In this document: piece after piece, positions 22,293-35,300 of the stretch
Numbering within the stretch: the first letter of the stretch is position 1
Layout: each line of letters begins with the position of its first letter
Source: Vitis vinifera
Lineage: Eukaryota > Streptophyta > Magnoliopsida > Vitales > Vitaceae
DNA: 64,000 nt
Assembly: GCF_030704535.1 (NCBI RefSeq)
Contig: NC_081815.1
Coordinates: forward strand, 1,317,001-1,381,000
Reading direction: 5' to 3'
The notes under the pieces: model-generated
What the model was told of the DNA's origin: nothing
Database searches by the model: none
The model's input: the letters and a program-made list of their open reading frames with translations, nothing else
Program-made: the position numbers and the translations under genes

Positions 22293-25200
22293 TCAGCACA
22301 ACCTGATAGTTTCGTTTGGGAAGATAACATTGGGGTTCCTTATATGTGGATTCAAAGCTGCCAATTCCTTCCACTTAGCCCCCGTACCATGAACACGAGA
22401 TGAGATGCTCCATAAGGTTTCACCAGGCTGCACTGTAGTTGTTGCTGGGGAAGTGGATTTACTCACCGCCTTTGACTTCATAAATGGATGCTTATTGTTC
22501 TTCCCCATTCCATTTGCAAGCAGCCAACGAGAACCAGACTGTTGCTGAGTTGAGGTACCCCAAAGTTTCTTCTTACCAGGCTCAGTCTTCAGACCAGCAA
22601 CATGGACTTCAGTAATTTTGAACTGAGGAATGGCTTCCTCCTCAGAAATTTGTTCTTCTTTCTTCTCATCCTTCACATCTTCCTTTGCCACTGACACAGA
22701 CTCATCATCCTCTTCTTTACTGTTCCCCACCACTGAAACTGTACTGTATATTTTTGGCTTTGGTGGAACAAACACTCTTTCCACCTGAATAAGAGCAAGC
22801 ATTGGTGTACCAACTGGCTCATAGTTCCGAAGAGGATCACGAAGCTGCACCATTAGGGCCACTGTGAAGTTGTTCCCCAACAAACCACACTTTCTACCTG
22901 AACCTCTGCCCCGCCTTCTCTCTCCCTTGGACCCTCCACGAATAAATTCCAAGGAATTCGCATGATGGGCTGCAAGAATTTTTGAAGTTCTCTCACTGAT
23001 TTGATCTTCATCACCAATTTCACCAGAGTCCAGCCTCATCCATTCATCAAGTGTTAGTGAAAGACCCATTAATCCATCTAAATCATTATCAACATCTTTG
23101 ATGTCCAACAGTTGCAAACCAGCAGCTCCCTCCAAACCAAGGGAGCCAGTGATGTTCACCCCCTTTCCCTTGAGGGCTGAAATTTCCCCAATAGACTGTG
23201 CACTGATGTTCGAAGGTGCATCCTCCTCCACCATGCCAGATTGGATTCTGAGCCCTTCAATTGATAGAGCTTCAATCTTATCCATTGCCAAAGGAGCAAG
23301 ATCTTCTAGAGATACGTACTCTGAGCCCACATCACTGCCTAAGGAGCTTGAATTTAACTTATTACATCTGGAAACAGATGATTTTCCTGTAACTCTCTTT
23401 TGTCCACCAGTTACATCTTGCCCAGCCTCTGATCCAAGCTGTAATAAAGATTGCCTGCATCAAGGAATGCAATTTTAAAATAAAAATACTATTTATCAAA
23501 AACACACAAGAAGAAAATATAGTGCTCCAGATCCCAGAGCAAAAGAAATGCTAAACTGAACTCACAAACCTCTCAGGTGCCTCCAAACTGGGCACAGTTT
23601 CCCATGCTATTTGTTGCATTGTCCTCCCGGTTATATCTTCCAAAGGCATTAACTTATTTGCCTGAGTAGAAAGCTTTTCAATCCCAACTGAAGCCAAATT
23701 CTGTAATATGTCCATTATACCAGAACCCATGTCAGCAGGCACCACAACTGGACTGGAAACCTGCATGATCAAGCTCCCACCACTTTTGGCATTCTTGAAA
23801 AGTGAGGGATTCATAGACCGCACAAATCCTCCATTCTTTGTCTGAATGAATGGACCTAAGCCTTCCCCAAGATCAGGCAATTGGAGTGGCTCTTCAAGAG
23901 CAGGATTGATTGGGCTTCCAAACCCACCAGAGCTGTTACGTGGAGAACCCTGAAAAGCCTTCTCATTCAAGCCCCACTCACGCATTAAAGCTTCTGTCTC
24001 CAAGTCTTCCAAAACTTTCGCTCTTGTGTTGTTCCTCAAGACTTGACTTGGTAACCAATGCTCATCCCCAGGGGCTTGGACCGCCGATGAAAATTTAAAA
24101 TCCTCAGATAAGTTCCCCAACCCAAATCCAGTTGGAACATCATCAGAAAATTCTCCCAGGTTCCCATCTCCAACATCAAAATCAAACAAAGAACAGCCAG
24201 AAGCTAGGGTATCCTTTTCAAATTGTCTCAAGAGACGTTCCCTGGGCGACTCAGGCTCACTTTCAGAGCTCAATCCAAATGGACTATGCTCAATCCCCAG
24301 CATATCTAAGAACTCACTTGCCACAGACTCCGTAACATCATCCAAGCTAAGTGCCTTTTTTCCCTTCCTATCTGTTTTATAATTTGATTTAACTTCCATG
24401 TGACTCTCATCTTCTTTAAGAAAATCCAATGCTTCCGTCTCCAAATTTGACATGCTATTTAGAACTGAATCTAATTCTTTCATGAGTGACTCTTTTGTGC
24501 ATAGATCATTCTCTATTGATTCACAATCCTGTATCACAAGCTTATCACTAGAGCTACCATATTCCTCATCCTGGGAATCAAGCTTAGGGTCCTCTTCAAG
24601 GACTACATTAATGCCACTGTTGATGTCAACAATATCAAGACTCCCCACAGCAGAAACATTGGAAGCCTTCACAGTATCTTCTTCTGGTCTTACCAGTTCC
24701 TTTGACGATAGTTCTATCCCTTGCTCAATTACGGAAAATTCATTATCTTCTCCCTCATTTTCAATATTTTGTTGACTAGAATCAGGCAAAGAATTGGAAT
24801 TTGGTTTGAGAGCCTCAACAGGTTCAGAGAAATTATCAAGTTCAGGCCTATAATCAACTGAAGCATCCAACTTGCATTCATCTAATTTCTGATATAACAG
24901 ATTTAAAGAGCTAGAGAGTTCTGACCTTGACATTGGCAAAACCTCATGAAGAATTTTTATGCCTTCCACAGATTGAGAAGAGGCAGGATGTCTCGGAATG
25001 AAGCTTTCAGGAAGACTTCCACCACGCTTTATTTTGCTTATATTAGCACCTTGATCAAATTTTGTCACTGATTTCGCAATACTCAAATTATTCTGCTTCA
25101 AATTGAAAAGCTCAGGGACATTCTTGTGGGTAGGCGGAATGAAATTATCACGTATCACCACATAGCCAAAACTAACATTCATTGTAGCACCTTTAGCCTT

Positions 25201-25866
25201 GCCCGCTAGTTTAAAACTAGTTGTCCACTTTCCTGAACTCTTATCATCTTCTAATTCCTCCAGGGTAACTGGAAGCAACTTTGTGAGATCAACCCGATGC
25301 TTTCCCAAATCAAGTTCAGGAGCACCAAACACCGATGCATAAAGCAGGAAATGTTTAGCTTCATATTTAGCCGAGTGGTGGGGTCCATTCCTACTACCAT
25401 AGACTGAGCAAGTATGGTTCAATTTCTCTTCAAATTCAGCGATTCCTCGGGAAACCTTTGCTGGATGAGTCACCAACTCTCCATCCTTCCTCTTCCAGTG
25501 CACAGTGAGACTACTATCATTCAAATTCGATGGCAACCCTTCAATCAAATGGACATGGAGAGAAAAACAACAATTGAACCTCCGGTTTCTGATATGGGAC
25601 AAGGACTTTAAGGCTTTCCAACTCCAAATGGATTTCTTCTCTTTCTGTTCTGGATCTTCTTTGGCATACTTGGGCTTCGATTTGGAATCCATCAAGTGGT
25701 TCTTTCCAGCAGATTTGGATCGTGCATTGGAGGCAGAATACAAACCCCTTGGAGGATTTTTGGCCGAATAAAGGGTTTTATTTATTTTCTCCACCTCAAG
25801 CAATAACTTTGCATTAGCAGAATCACCATCACTTCTTTTCGCAGCTTCAGCTTTTGAAAACATCAT
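22293..25866 (-). CDS. PMIR1: PLASTID MOVEMENT IMPAIRED 1-related protein with NT-C2 domain and LysM-like C-terminus
   Basis: Two coding exons, 23570-25866 and 22293-23454. The GT donor follows GAGAG, the AG acceptor follows GATGC, and they join in phase 2 to read APERQSLLQL. The product is 1152 residues. PMI1-family proteins are plant cytosolic or peripheral factors for chloroplast and nuclear positioning on actin. Seen: a basic, serine-rich start; an NT-type C2 domain at about residues 95-240 (FNCCFSLHVHLIEGLP, ELDLGKHRVDLTKLLP, GATMNVSFGYVVI); a long acidic, serine-rich middle; a second conserved block ending GKLLW-like and NFTVALMVQLRDPLRNYEPV near residues 960-1000. The last 47 residues (VQPGETLWSISSRV, WKELAALNPHIRNPNVIFPN) look like a LysM fold. 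The start is the first ATG of the open frame. A GT at about 26278 suggests a 5'UTR intron. The exact family member is inferred. Confidence 0.93.
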
Positions 25867-26459
25867 CTCTTCACAAAACCAAAAATCAAATTAAAACAAT
25901 AATAACAACACTCAAATTAGACACAACCCACAATCCCAATTCACCACATCACTCTAACTCCAAAATTCAATTTCTGCTCCATTTGTTTCCACTAGAAAGT
26001 TTTTCCCGAGAAAATAAAACAAATCCCCGTTGTAAAGAGATGATTTCTTCACCCCGAAGCTAAAAGAAAAAAGCAGGATAATTCTCCTCCAGTTTCATTC
26101 TAACAATCCCACGAAGGTTAAAAATCATTTTCCCGGAAAATCTTTCCAGGAACTACTGTCCCCGGAAACAAACAAAGCCCAGTGATCCAATTTTCTCCAA
26201 TTAAAATGCATAAAAATCAAACCCAATTGCACAAACCAGATATCAAACTTAAAACCAGAAAATAAATCTTCGTCCTTACCGGTGACTGAATTAAAACCCC
26301 AGACTACTCCACTGAATTCATATCCTGCTTTTGCATAACCCAAATTTCAGATTCAAAATAAAAGCACAGGAGATAGAGGGAAGCAAGAAGAGAAATCGAA
26401 AATCTTACATAGGAGAGTTGGGATGCAAGAGCCGCGTATGCCTCGCCGATTCTATGATG

Positions 26460-28805
26460 ATGTTGTCCTCTCTGTCGTCTCTATCTTCTTGTCTCTTTCC
26501 AAACCCAAAATTTGAAAAACTATCCCAAAATGCCCCTCCATCTTTGTGGATTTACAACTCTCTCCTGTATTTTTTTTTTTGCCCTTTTTGCTCTATTGAC
26601 AACCTAACATTTGAGTTTTTCTATATTTGTACCAGTTGACTGAGAAATTTTATTAATTGTGAAAAAATAATTTAAGCTTAAGACTTGTCTTCCTCCTTTC
26701 AAAATTGTGGATTAAGGATGTATAAATAAAATTTTAATATAGTCAATGAGGTTACTTGTTTGAAAACCCTAGATTGTGATCCAATTGTACAATTGATTTC
26801 CTTCTCAATTTGGTATTACTTAACAATAATGTTTTTTTAATTGATATAAAAGATTTTTGGTTAAAAGTTTTAGAAAATTGTTTTAAGTATAAAAATAAAT
26901 AAAAATAAAAAATTAAAAAAATAGATGTGGTAATTTTAGTCTTTTTCTTTTTTAATTAATTAGTTAATATGAATAAAATAATCCCTAAATTTGTAAATTT
27001 AATCATTCTCGTGTTTTTTTTAAAGAAATAATCAATTTCAGATATAAATATTTTTTGTCATTTCAAGTATGTATATGTAGATTTTAAAAATATATATTAT
27101 TTTTATAAAAAAAATGAAGATATTTTTATCAAAAAAATGAAATATTAAATTTCAAATTTTGGGTTTTCAAATATCTTTTTAATCAAATAACTTCTTTTTT
27201 TTCTATTTTACTTTTTATATGGGGCAAAATAGATGAGAAATGATCTTCGAGGTAAGCAATAACTATAAAATCCTTCTTCTAATGAGTAATGTGATCATCT
27301 ACAGAGAAGATAGCAAGATATTGGATCCTAAACTATCTTGATGAAGCTCATACACATTAAATACATAAATTTAATATAATATCTAACTATTTACACATAT
27401 AACGAGATCGATATTATCAACATTATGTCATATAAATGATCAAATTGATTCTAATAACTCAAGGAATAGATCCTTTACAAATAGAACTCAAAATTACAGA
27501 AAAAAAAAATACTCTTTCTATTTATTGCCCATTTTTCTAATATTTTTACTAATTTAATTATTAACATATAATATCTAACATCGATTAAGGGAAAAAATTT
27601 AGAAATTATGCATGTATTAAACTTTCTTTAATCATATAGATGTATTTTAAAATCATAAAGACTAAATGATTTAGAGCAAATAATACTTACGAGAAGTGAA
27701 ATTTCTATAAATCATTTATTATGTCACATTAACAAGGAATGAAATCGGTCGTAATAACTTAAAGAGTCAAATTCCTCTTAAAAATATATTAAAATTTATA
27801 AGATAAATTGAAAAATTAGCAGATGTTCACAAAAACAGCCATTTGGCAAATTTTTTCACCCATCACCTTTTTTTTTTCTAATTTTGTTTTTAATTAATTA
27901 CTAAAATGTCTGCAAATATTTTTTTTTTTCACCTTTCTTTTATCTTTGAAAATTTTATAAGAAAAAAAATAGAGGTTAACAATAAAAATCACAATATCAT
28001 TGAGGTTGAGATTGGGAAGAAGAGGTAATATGAAAAAGGATGTGGCACTATTGGAATTAGAGCAAAATAAACATTTTGTCTTTCATCCAAAACCAAAAGG
28101 TTTTTGGTTGAAGACATGTGGAAAGCCTTGCTGTCCTATTGGGTCTTTGCAAATACTTTGCTTGCTTCCCATCAAGATTTGGTAAACCACTACTTTAAGC
28201 TTAAGCTCAAGGTGAGAGTGAAGGATCTCAAAGCACCTGCAAAGTTGCAATAAAAGTGAATATTCCTACCTTCTATGACCAAAAGACCCCATCGTTAAAA
28301 TTAGTTTTTTAATTTATATATATATATAGAGAGAGAGAGAGTAAAAAAAGAGGAAAGAAACTTCAAAGAAAATAAAAATCGAACGTAAACCTTAAAATAT
28401 TTTATGTGCTCCAAAATAATTTTTTCTTTCGTTGTTAAGAAAATGAAATATTCCATTATATTGAAGGACAGAGGTTAACTAATGCAAATTAATAACTTAG
28501 ATTTGTGATCATTTATATAATACATGGGCTTGGAATAAGAAGGATAAGTTACAAAAAAATTGTGAACTCTTCATACAAAAATCGATGAATCAAAAGAGAT
28601 TTGAGTAATTGAAAATTTTAAAAGATGAATTTTATTTTAAAGATACATGTTATAAAAATAGTTTAGTTAATGAAATTTTTTATTTGAATGGGAATTGAGA
28701 AAATCCTTGAGATATGTATAAAAAAAAATTATAATATTTCATTTTTTATAATTTTTTGAATTTAAAATCAAGCATTTATATATTGTAATAGACGATTCCA
28801 TCTTT
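26460..28805. other. AT-rich intergenic region
   Basis: Intergenic DNA upstream of the PMI1-type gene, with homopolymer runs and a short (TA)n(GA)n microsatellite at about 28314-28342. No gene or clear transposon boundary is seen. Confidence 0.55.
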
Positions 28806-29216
28806 TGTGACATCTCATATAGGATAGAGGGAAAGTTCTTTATGCTATATAAATATAGACTTTTTTTAACATTATAAACGCGTTTTTAAAGCCGTGAAAG
28901 TTCATTTGGGTTCAGAGTGGACAATATCTACACAATTGTAAGTAGATCATTACAAATGGTATCAAAGTCGATTTACGATCTCGGTGTAGGGGTTTGTTTA
29001 GCCCCATAAGGGTGTTCGTCTGTTTGGCTCCGCAATCCCGTGGGACACAACGGGGACATTGTGTTTGTATGGGAGGATGTTTGTGACATCTCACATCGAA
29101 TAAAGGGGAAAGTTCCTAACGTTATATAAGTATAGACTTCTTTATTTTAAAGCTGTGAAAACCCCTATGCACCTAAAAACGGACAATATCTACACGATTG
29201 TGATCGGATCATTACA
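28806..29216 (+). mobile_element. TRIM (terminal-repeat retrotransposon in miniature) fossil
   Basis: Two direct repeats begin TGTGACATCTCA and end CATTACA: the left LTR is 28806-28954 and the right LTR 29082-29216. Both contain GGACAATATCTACAC. Directly after the left repeat lies TGGTATCAAAGTC, the initiator-Met tRNA primer-binding site. A purine-rich tract (GGGAGGA) precedes the right repeat. The inner part is only about 127 bases with no coding capacity, as in TRIM/SMART elements. The two LTRs differ at many positions and in length, so it is an old insertion. No target-site duplication is visible. Confidence 0.82.
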
Positions 29217-32200
29217 AAGTTTATAATAAAAAAGATGAGTCATAAAGGGGTTGTTCAAATCATGTATATTTGAAATTCCTTGATATTTTTTATTCTTTTC
29301 CTATTATCCTTTACTTCCAAAATTGAAATGCAGCCTTGAATATTTGTATTATTAAAAAGGGAAGAAGGAAAATCATTATGTGTAATAAATAGGTTCCAAA
29401 TGAGATATAAATAAGGTCCCGTTTGGGGAGACAATTATCATCTCAGCAGCCAGCAGCCATGGAGGCTGATGGAGATAAGTCCCATTAGGAGGTTGGTGAC
29501 TTGGTGGGGTCAAATCCTCTCCATATCCTTCATTTTCATAGGCATCTATCTCATTGTCAATTTCTATGTGTGGATGCCAAAAAATTAGAATCATTCTCTT
29601 TTGAGCAAAAAGGAAAGTTTCACCATCACTAATCTATCTTTTTTCTTTTAGTATTAATTATTAATTTTTTAATATATATTTTGAGTGTTAATTATAGAAC
29701 AAAAGATATCATTTGAAATTTTTTTTTATTTCTTTATATTTAATTATATTCTTGTTTAAGGTCAACAATATATTTAAATAAATAAATAAAATAAAAAAAC
29801 CCTTCAACAAATATCATTAAATAATAGAATTACACATCGAATTTTGAATGATTCATGCAATTATTTCTCCTGCATGCTTTGTATTATAATTTCAAAGAAG
29901 AATAAAGGAAAAGTTAATCATTTCATTAGAAAGGTGACACCAATTTTTTTACTATAAACTAGTCCCAAGGGCTTGTCTCCCTCCCACCTAAAATTTGAAA
30001 AAACAAAAAATTTGGATATTCCCTCCCTTGAGAATCACGTGCCCATGTGCCTTCACCCTTTTTAGAGGATTCTTGGAAGCATTGGGTTAGACCTTTTCTT
30101 CTTCTTCTTTTTTCTTTTTTCTTTTTTGTGTTTATTTAATAGGTAATTGGGTCAAATCCCAAACCAATTGTGGCCCACCCCAATATTCAAATTGACGAGC
30201 CAACTTGTGTTGGTCAGCAGTGATGGGCTCACCTATTTTATGGGGTTAGATTATTCTAAAAACAGCCCATTTAAAATAAAAATTAAAAAATTGTCACACA
30301 TGTGTTTTTTAAAGTCAAAATATAACTTTTTAGAATAAAAAATAAACTATTGATCAATAGGTCGTATTACAGACTTTAAGGCAGACCTATCCGGTTGGGC
30401 CTGAGTTCTGGAATTGACCTGCCAGAATACATAACTCGCCCCAAAATTAGCTGCTGGTGGCATGGCCCGGCCAGGCCCGGCCCAGAATTTTGCCTGCCCC
30501 TCAGAAATGGTAGAATGAGGTTGGGCTTGTTCACAGCCATTTGGCCCATGTGTATTGACTCTTGAGTTGATTGTACATGTAGAAATCTGTCTACAATTGG
30601 CCCATTTCTAGATTATGATTTCTCGAAATTTTTTTAAATGAATTCATCTTTTTAAGAGATAATTTTGTGTAAATATAAACTTGGTTCTAGGAAGATACCT
30701 CCTATTTAATTATTATAGCATGAAATCTCATTTTGCAACTTAATTCTCAATCGAATTCGAAGATTTATTCACTTAGGTGAATTCAAATATTAATTAAAGG
30801 AAAATATAAAAATATTGAATTAAATATCAAGTTATCAATCAAACTTCTTATCTCGATTATTTATTGAATGTGTACGACAAAATTAAAATCTATTAAATTA
30901 TGGTATAAGTAAATATGATCAAAATGTAAAGATATAAACAATCGAGATTCGGGTATAAAGTCATGAAACCTAAAGATATACACATAACATCACATGATTA
31001 GTGGTGTATATTCGATATCCATCACAGAAGTACTTTTTGATGTCGTGGTATAACTATTAATCAAAAATTTAAAATGGAACTCTTTTCTTAAGTTAAATGA
31101 GTGGAAACATTGAGAATTAAATTGAAAGTGAAAATTTGGTATGAAGTAAATCTGGCAAGGAGTGAAAACATTGAATGGGGGATGTGAAGGCATTTTCAAT
31201 GAAAAATTGGAAAATGTGAGCTTTGAATTCTCATTGGATTTGTGAAAAAGATGAGCTTAAATGCAAATGTCTTCCTTGGAGAGCGGAAAACATTATCTCT
31301 AGAAGCCAATGCGCTTATCTCCTGCCACCTTCTTGGCAGCTCCATCCAGATTCCAGGCAACATTCACTTCATGCCACTCAAGACCCACCCCAACCCAACT
31401 CAACCTTTCTTTTTTTACTGCTGAATGAGCATCACAATGAGCTATAAACTCTGAAAAATTTACGATCTGTTTAACATTGATTTTAAAAAATGTTTTTAAC
31501 TTAAAAAGCGTTTTTAAAAAAAAATATATTTAATAAAATTTAAAATAATGAGACTTTTTTATTAAGGTATCATAAATTTTATTTCATTTTTTACTATTAT
31601 AAATATAAATATTAACTTATTTTCAAATCATGCTCAATCTTATAGCTGTTCAATTCGATCATGGTGCCACATAGTAAAATTTTATAAAGGAGAAAATCTA
31701 ACAAAATAATCCAATCTATATTCTATAAAAATCATAAACGAACATCAGTGAGCATCCGTCCATACCTTCACTCACATCATCATCCATCATCCATCATCAT
31801 CATCATCATCACATTATTGTCATGTCTCATTCTCTTTTCTACATGTACTCCATAAGGGATGGGATAATTTCCACTAAAGAAAAAAGATAAAATAAAAAAA
31901 TGATGGGCCCATATTCTATTATTGCACCCACTATATTAAAAAATAAAAAATAAATAGATTTTTCAAAAAAAAAAAAAAAAGGAAAAAAGAGGAACTACAG
32001 GGCTTGTGCCTAAAGCAAGTCATCCCAAGGCCCAAATTTCATGTAAAGCTTCCTGAAACCATGCAAGCTCACCAACAATCCAACGGCTCATGATCATGCA
32101 CCAACCATTTGTAACACGGCGTTTGCCACGTGTATGGCTAAGGTAACATCAACTTACGCGAAAAAAAAATTAATAAAAAAAATAATTAAAATAAAAATAA

Positions 32201-32354
32201 AAAATTCAACTTCTTCGTATAGAAGAAAAACAGAGGCTTTCGTTTTCTCAAAAGCTCGTCTCTGCGACCAAAAACCGTACAAATTAGAACCCACCACCGA
32301 TTTTCTTCGAGTTTCGCTCTCTGGCATTCGCTTGCTTGCTCTTTCTAGAAACCC
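29217..32354. other. intergenic region and promoter side of GPCAT1
   Basis: AT-rich DNA with no supported gene. Notable points are a G-box-like CACGTG near 30037 and a (CAT)n microsatellite at about 31770-31812. A CACGTG also occurs near 32128, in the likely GPCAT1 promoter, whose transcript leader probably begins after about 32200. Confidence 0.5.
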
Positions 32355-35300
32355 ATGGCGAGCAACGAGGAGGCTGTGGAGGAGGCAAATGGGGACTCAT
32401 TTCTGGCGGTGAAGCAGAGATTGAGGGATCGGTCCAAGGTGAGGAGGGTGCTTTTGAGTTTTTATTTTTTGGGGTCGGTGTTGGAGGCATTGTTGGTGGT
32501 TTGCTTGAATTGGGTATGTTTGGTTTTGCAGAAAGTGGCTCAGACGAAGGAGATGTTGTCGAAACAAGCTGTTCAGACGAAGGAGATCTTGTCCAAACAG
32601 GCCGTTAAGATCGCTAAGCAAGCTGAAGAGCACGAAAGATTCATCAACAAGGCAGGGTTTTTTTTTTTCGCCTTTATTTGTCTGCAGTGGTTGAATTAAT
32701 GGGTTTCCGGGGTCGGATTGATCCATTACTGTATCGGTGGTCATGTTCTTCTTGTTGTTTTGATTAGTTTTTTCATGTTTGATCATTTGGGTGGGTGACT
32801 ATTTGGTAGTTTTAATCTTTTATATGCTGCTGTTTCGATTAGTCATTTCAAGTTTGATCATTTGGGTTAGTGAATATATTGTAGTTTTTAGCTTTTGTAT
32901 GTTGTTTTTGATTAGTTGTTTCATGTTTGGTCATTTGGGTGAGTGTACACATTGGAGCTTTTAGCTTTTATAGTTTTCAGCTTTGAATTTGTTTCTGTTT
33001 TTATATCCATCTTAGTTTGTTGATTTGTTTGTTTCCTGTTTGATCATTCGAGTCAGTGAATATTAAAGTATTGAAAGTTAGCTATATGTTGATTTGTTTT
33101 TCTTGTTTAGGTAACTCATCTATTGGGGGTTCTCGGGTTCGGTGCATTTTGCTTCCTCTTGGGTGCAAGTGAGTGAAATTCTTTGATTGATAAATCAATT
33201 AGAATTAATTCATCTGAAAATTTTATTAATTTGTTTGTTGATTCTTTTTCATACCCAAGGGCCACAAGATATTCCATATGTGTATTGTTTGTTCTACTTC
33301 ACCTTTGTTCCTCTCCGATGGATCTATTATCGGTTCAAGAAATGGCATTATTATCTTCTGGTAAGCCCTATCATACCCCAACCATCTATTGTTCAGTTTA
33401 ACACATTTAGTTATTATTATTATTTTTTTTGAAAATACAAAGGGATTTTCTAACTGAGGAAGTGGCGATTTTAGTATTGGAATTTACTTCATATATGGGT
33501 AGAACTTGGTTGGAAGTTACTAATTAGTACTTCTGAGATTATGCGACAAGTGGATTTTTTCCTTTAGTTTAATTGTGACTTTCCTTAAAAATGCTAAATT
33601 GAGATTTAATTACTAGAGAGACAGTGGATTAGAAAAGGGAATGGTAAGTTGCAGGAAAAAAATATAGGAGAAATAGCCGGCATCCCAATGGTAACTTTGG
33701 ACCACATCCACATTCATTGTCATGTTTTATTGAGTCAATTCCATGCCACAAGCAAGCAGGAGGAATGCACGATGTAGATAGCTAGTGCAGAAAACTCCTT
33801 AATTCTTTATGAAGTTAAATCTTGAGAATGTGAATGATGAAAAAGGATAAGTACTTGGAATAACACTTTATTTTGAGTTCAGGGGAGTTAGGCCAATGCT
33901 TCAGTATTTTTCTTATTTTGCTGAACATATTTTCTACATGTGAAACAATTTGCTATTGCAAGCTTGGTAGGAATTTTCTGCAACAGTCGATCACTTAATC
34001 ACCTTGAATCAATTCTCTTCTGCTCAAAAAGCTTTTTGAATGCTAGAAATTTCAATCACTTAGATGCCAATCTATGTCTCTCTCTTCTCTTTCTTTTTTG
34101 TTTTAAGTTCTTCTTAGTTGATCTGAAAGTGAGAAATGACTTCAAGAATGGGATTTTTCATGCATTGCACAGGATTTCTGCTACTATGCCAATACAATTT
34201 TCTTGGTCGTGCTTCTTCTATATCCAAAGAATGAAAAACTTTTCATGGTTTGCTTCTCATTTGCAGAGGTAAGCAAATTCTCCTGGGTTTGCACCATTTT
34301 GATGGCGTTATGTTCATTATCACCACACTTAACTCTGTTGGATGCTGCTGTAGGGACCATTAGCCTGGGCATTGATTGTTTGGCGTTGTAGCTTGGTGTT
34401 CAGTTCTGTTGACAAAATTGTTAGTGTCCTTATACATCTGTTACCTGGTGAGTTGGACCTCCTTCTTGGTTTGGGCATAACTATGAAAGCAAGCTCCTGT
34501 CCCATGAAAAAAGTAATTTAATTTATCTATTTCCTACCAACTTTAACTGAACTGATATCAAAATTTTGAACCTTGGTCAACGTGACATCAGTGTCCACAT
34601 GCCCCTCATAAGTTTGGGCATTAAAGAAGAGTACAAGAATTTGCTAGATACTAAGTGTGTGTCCTTGTCTTATGGAAACTATTCACCAATTGTGAAGTTT
34701 TATAAGTTATAATCATGCATGCTCTCCTAGAATATTAGGAGTTAGCATATGCAACGCCTCCTGATTGTCTTGGAGCACTACACAATTGTGTATGTGTTCA
34801 TCACTTTGCATTTTATTCAGCTTTAGGAACATCTGTTGGTATTTATTATTCAGGAGCCAGTTCTTGGCTGCATATTTTAAAAACTGGTAGGTATGGCCAG
34901 CTGGACCCATTGATGGTTTTTATGGTCTGTCTAACCCTCTAATCCATGGTCAAACTAAACTGTTTTAAATTGGAAGAAAGCCACTTGGACAAGTGGTCAA
35001 ATTGCCAAGTTCCAATTCATGTGATCAGTGAGCAGACTCTAAGAACCAGATGGTTATTTAACAAAATATAATGTGGGCTTTTAGCATCCATCTTCTTTCT
35101 TTCTTTATCCACTCCCCAACCTTAAAGAAGTGACCCAGTTTGAAGTTTTGGAATGCAAGGATGACAATCAATTTCTTCTCTCTCTAGTCTTACATTACTT
35201 GCATTTTTTTTTTTTCTAATTCTCCATTCTTGTTCTTTTTTACTCATTGATTCTCGTGATTTATAATTTTTCCTAATTTACCTTTTTCAGTTATTGCTAG

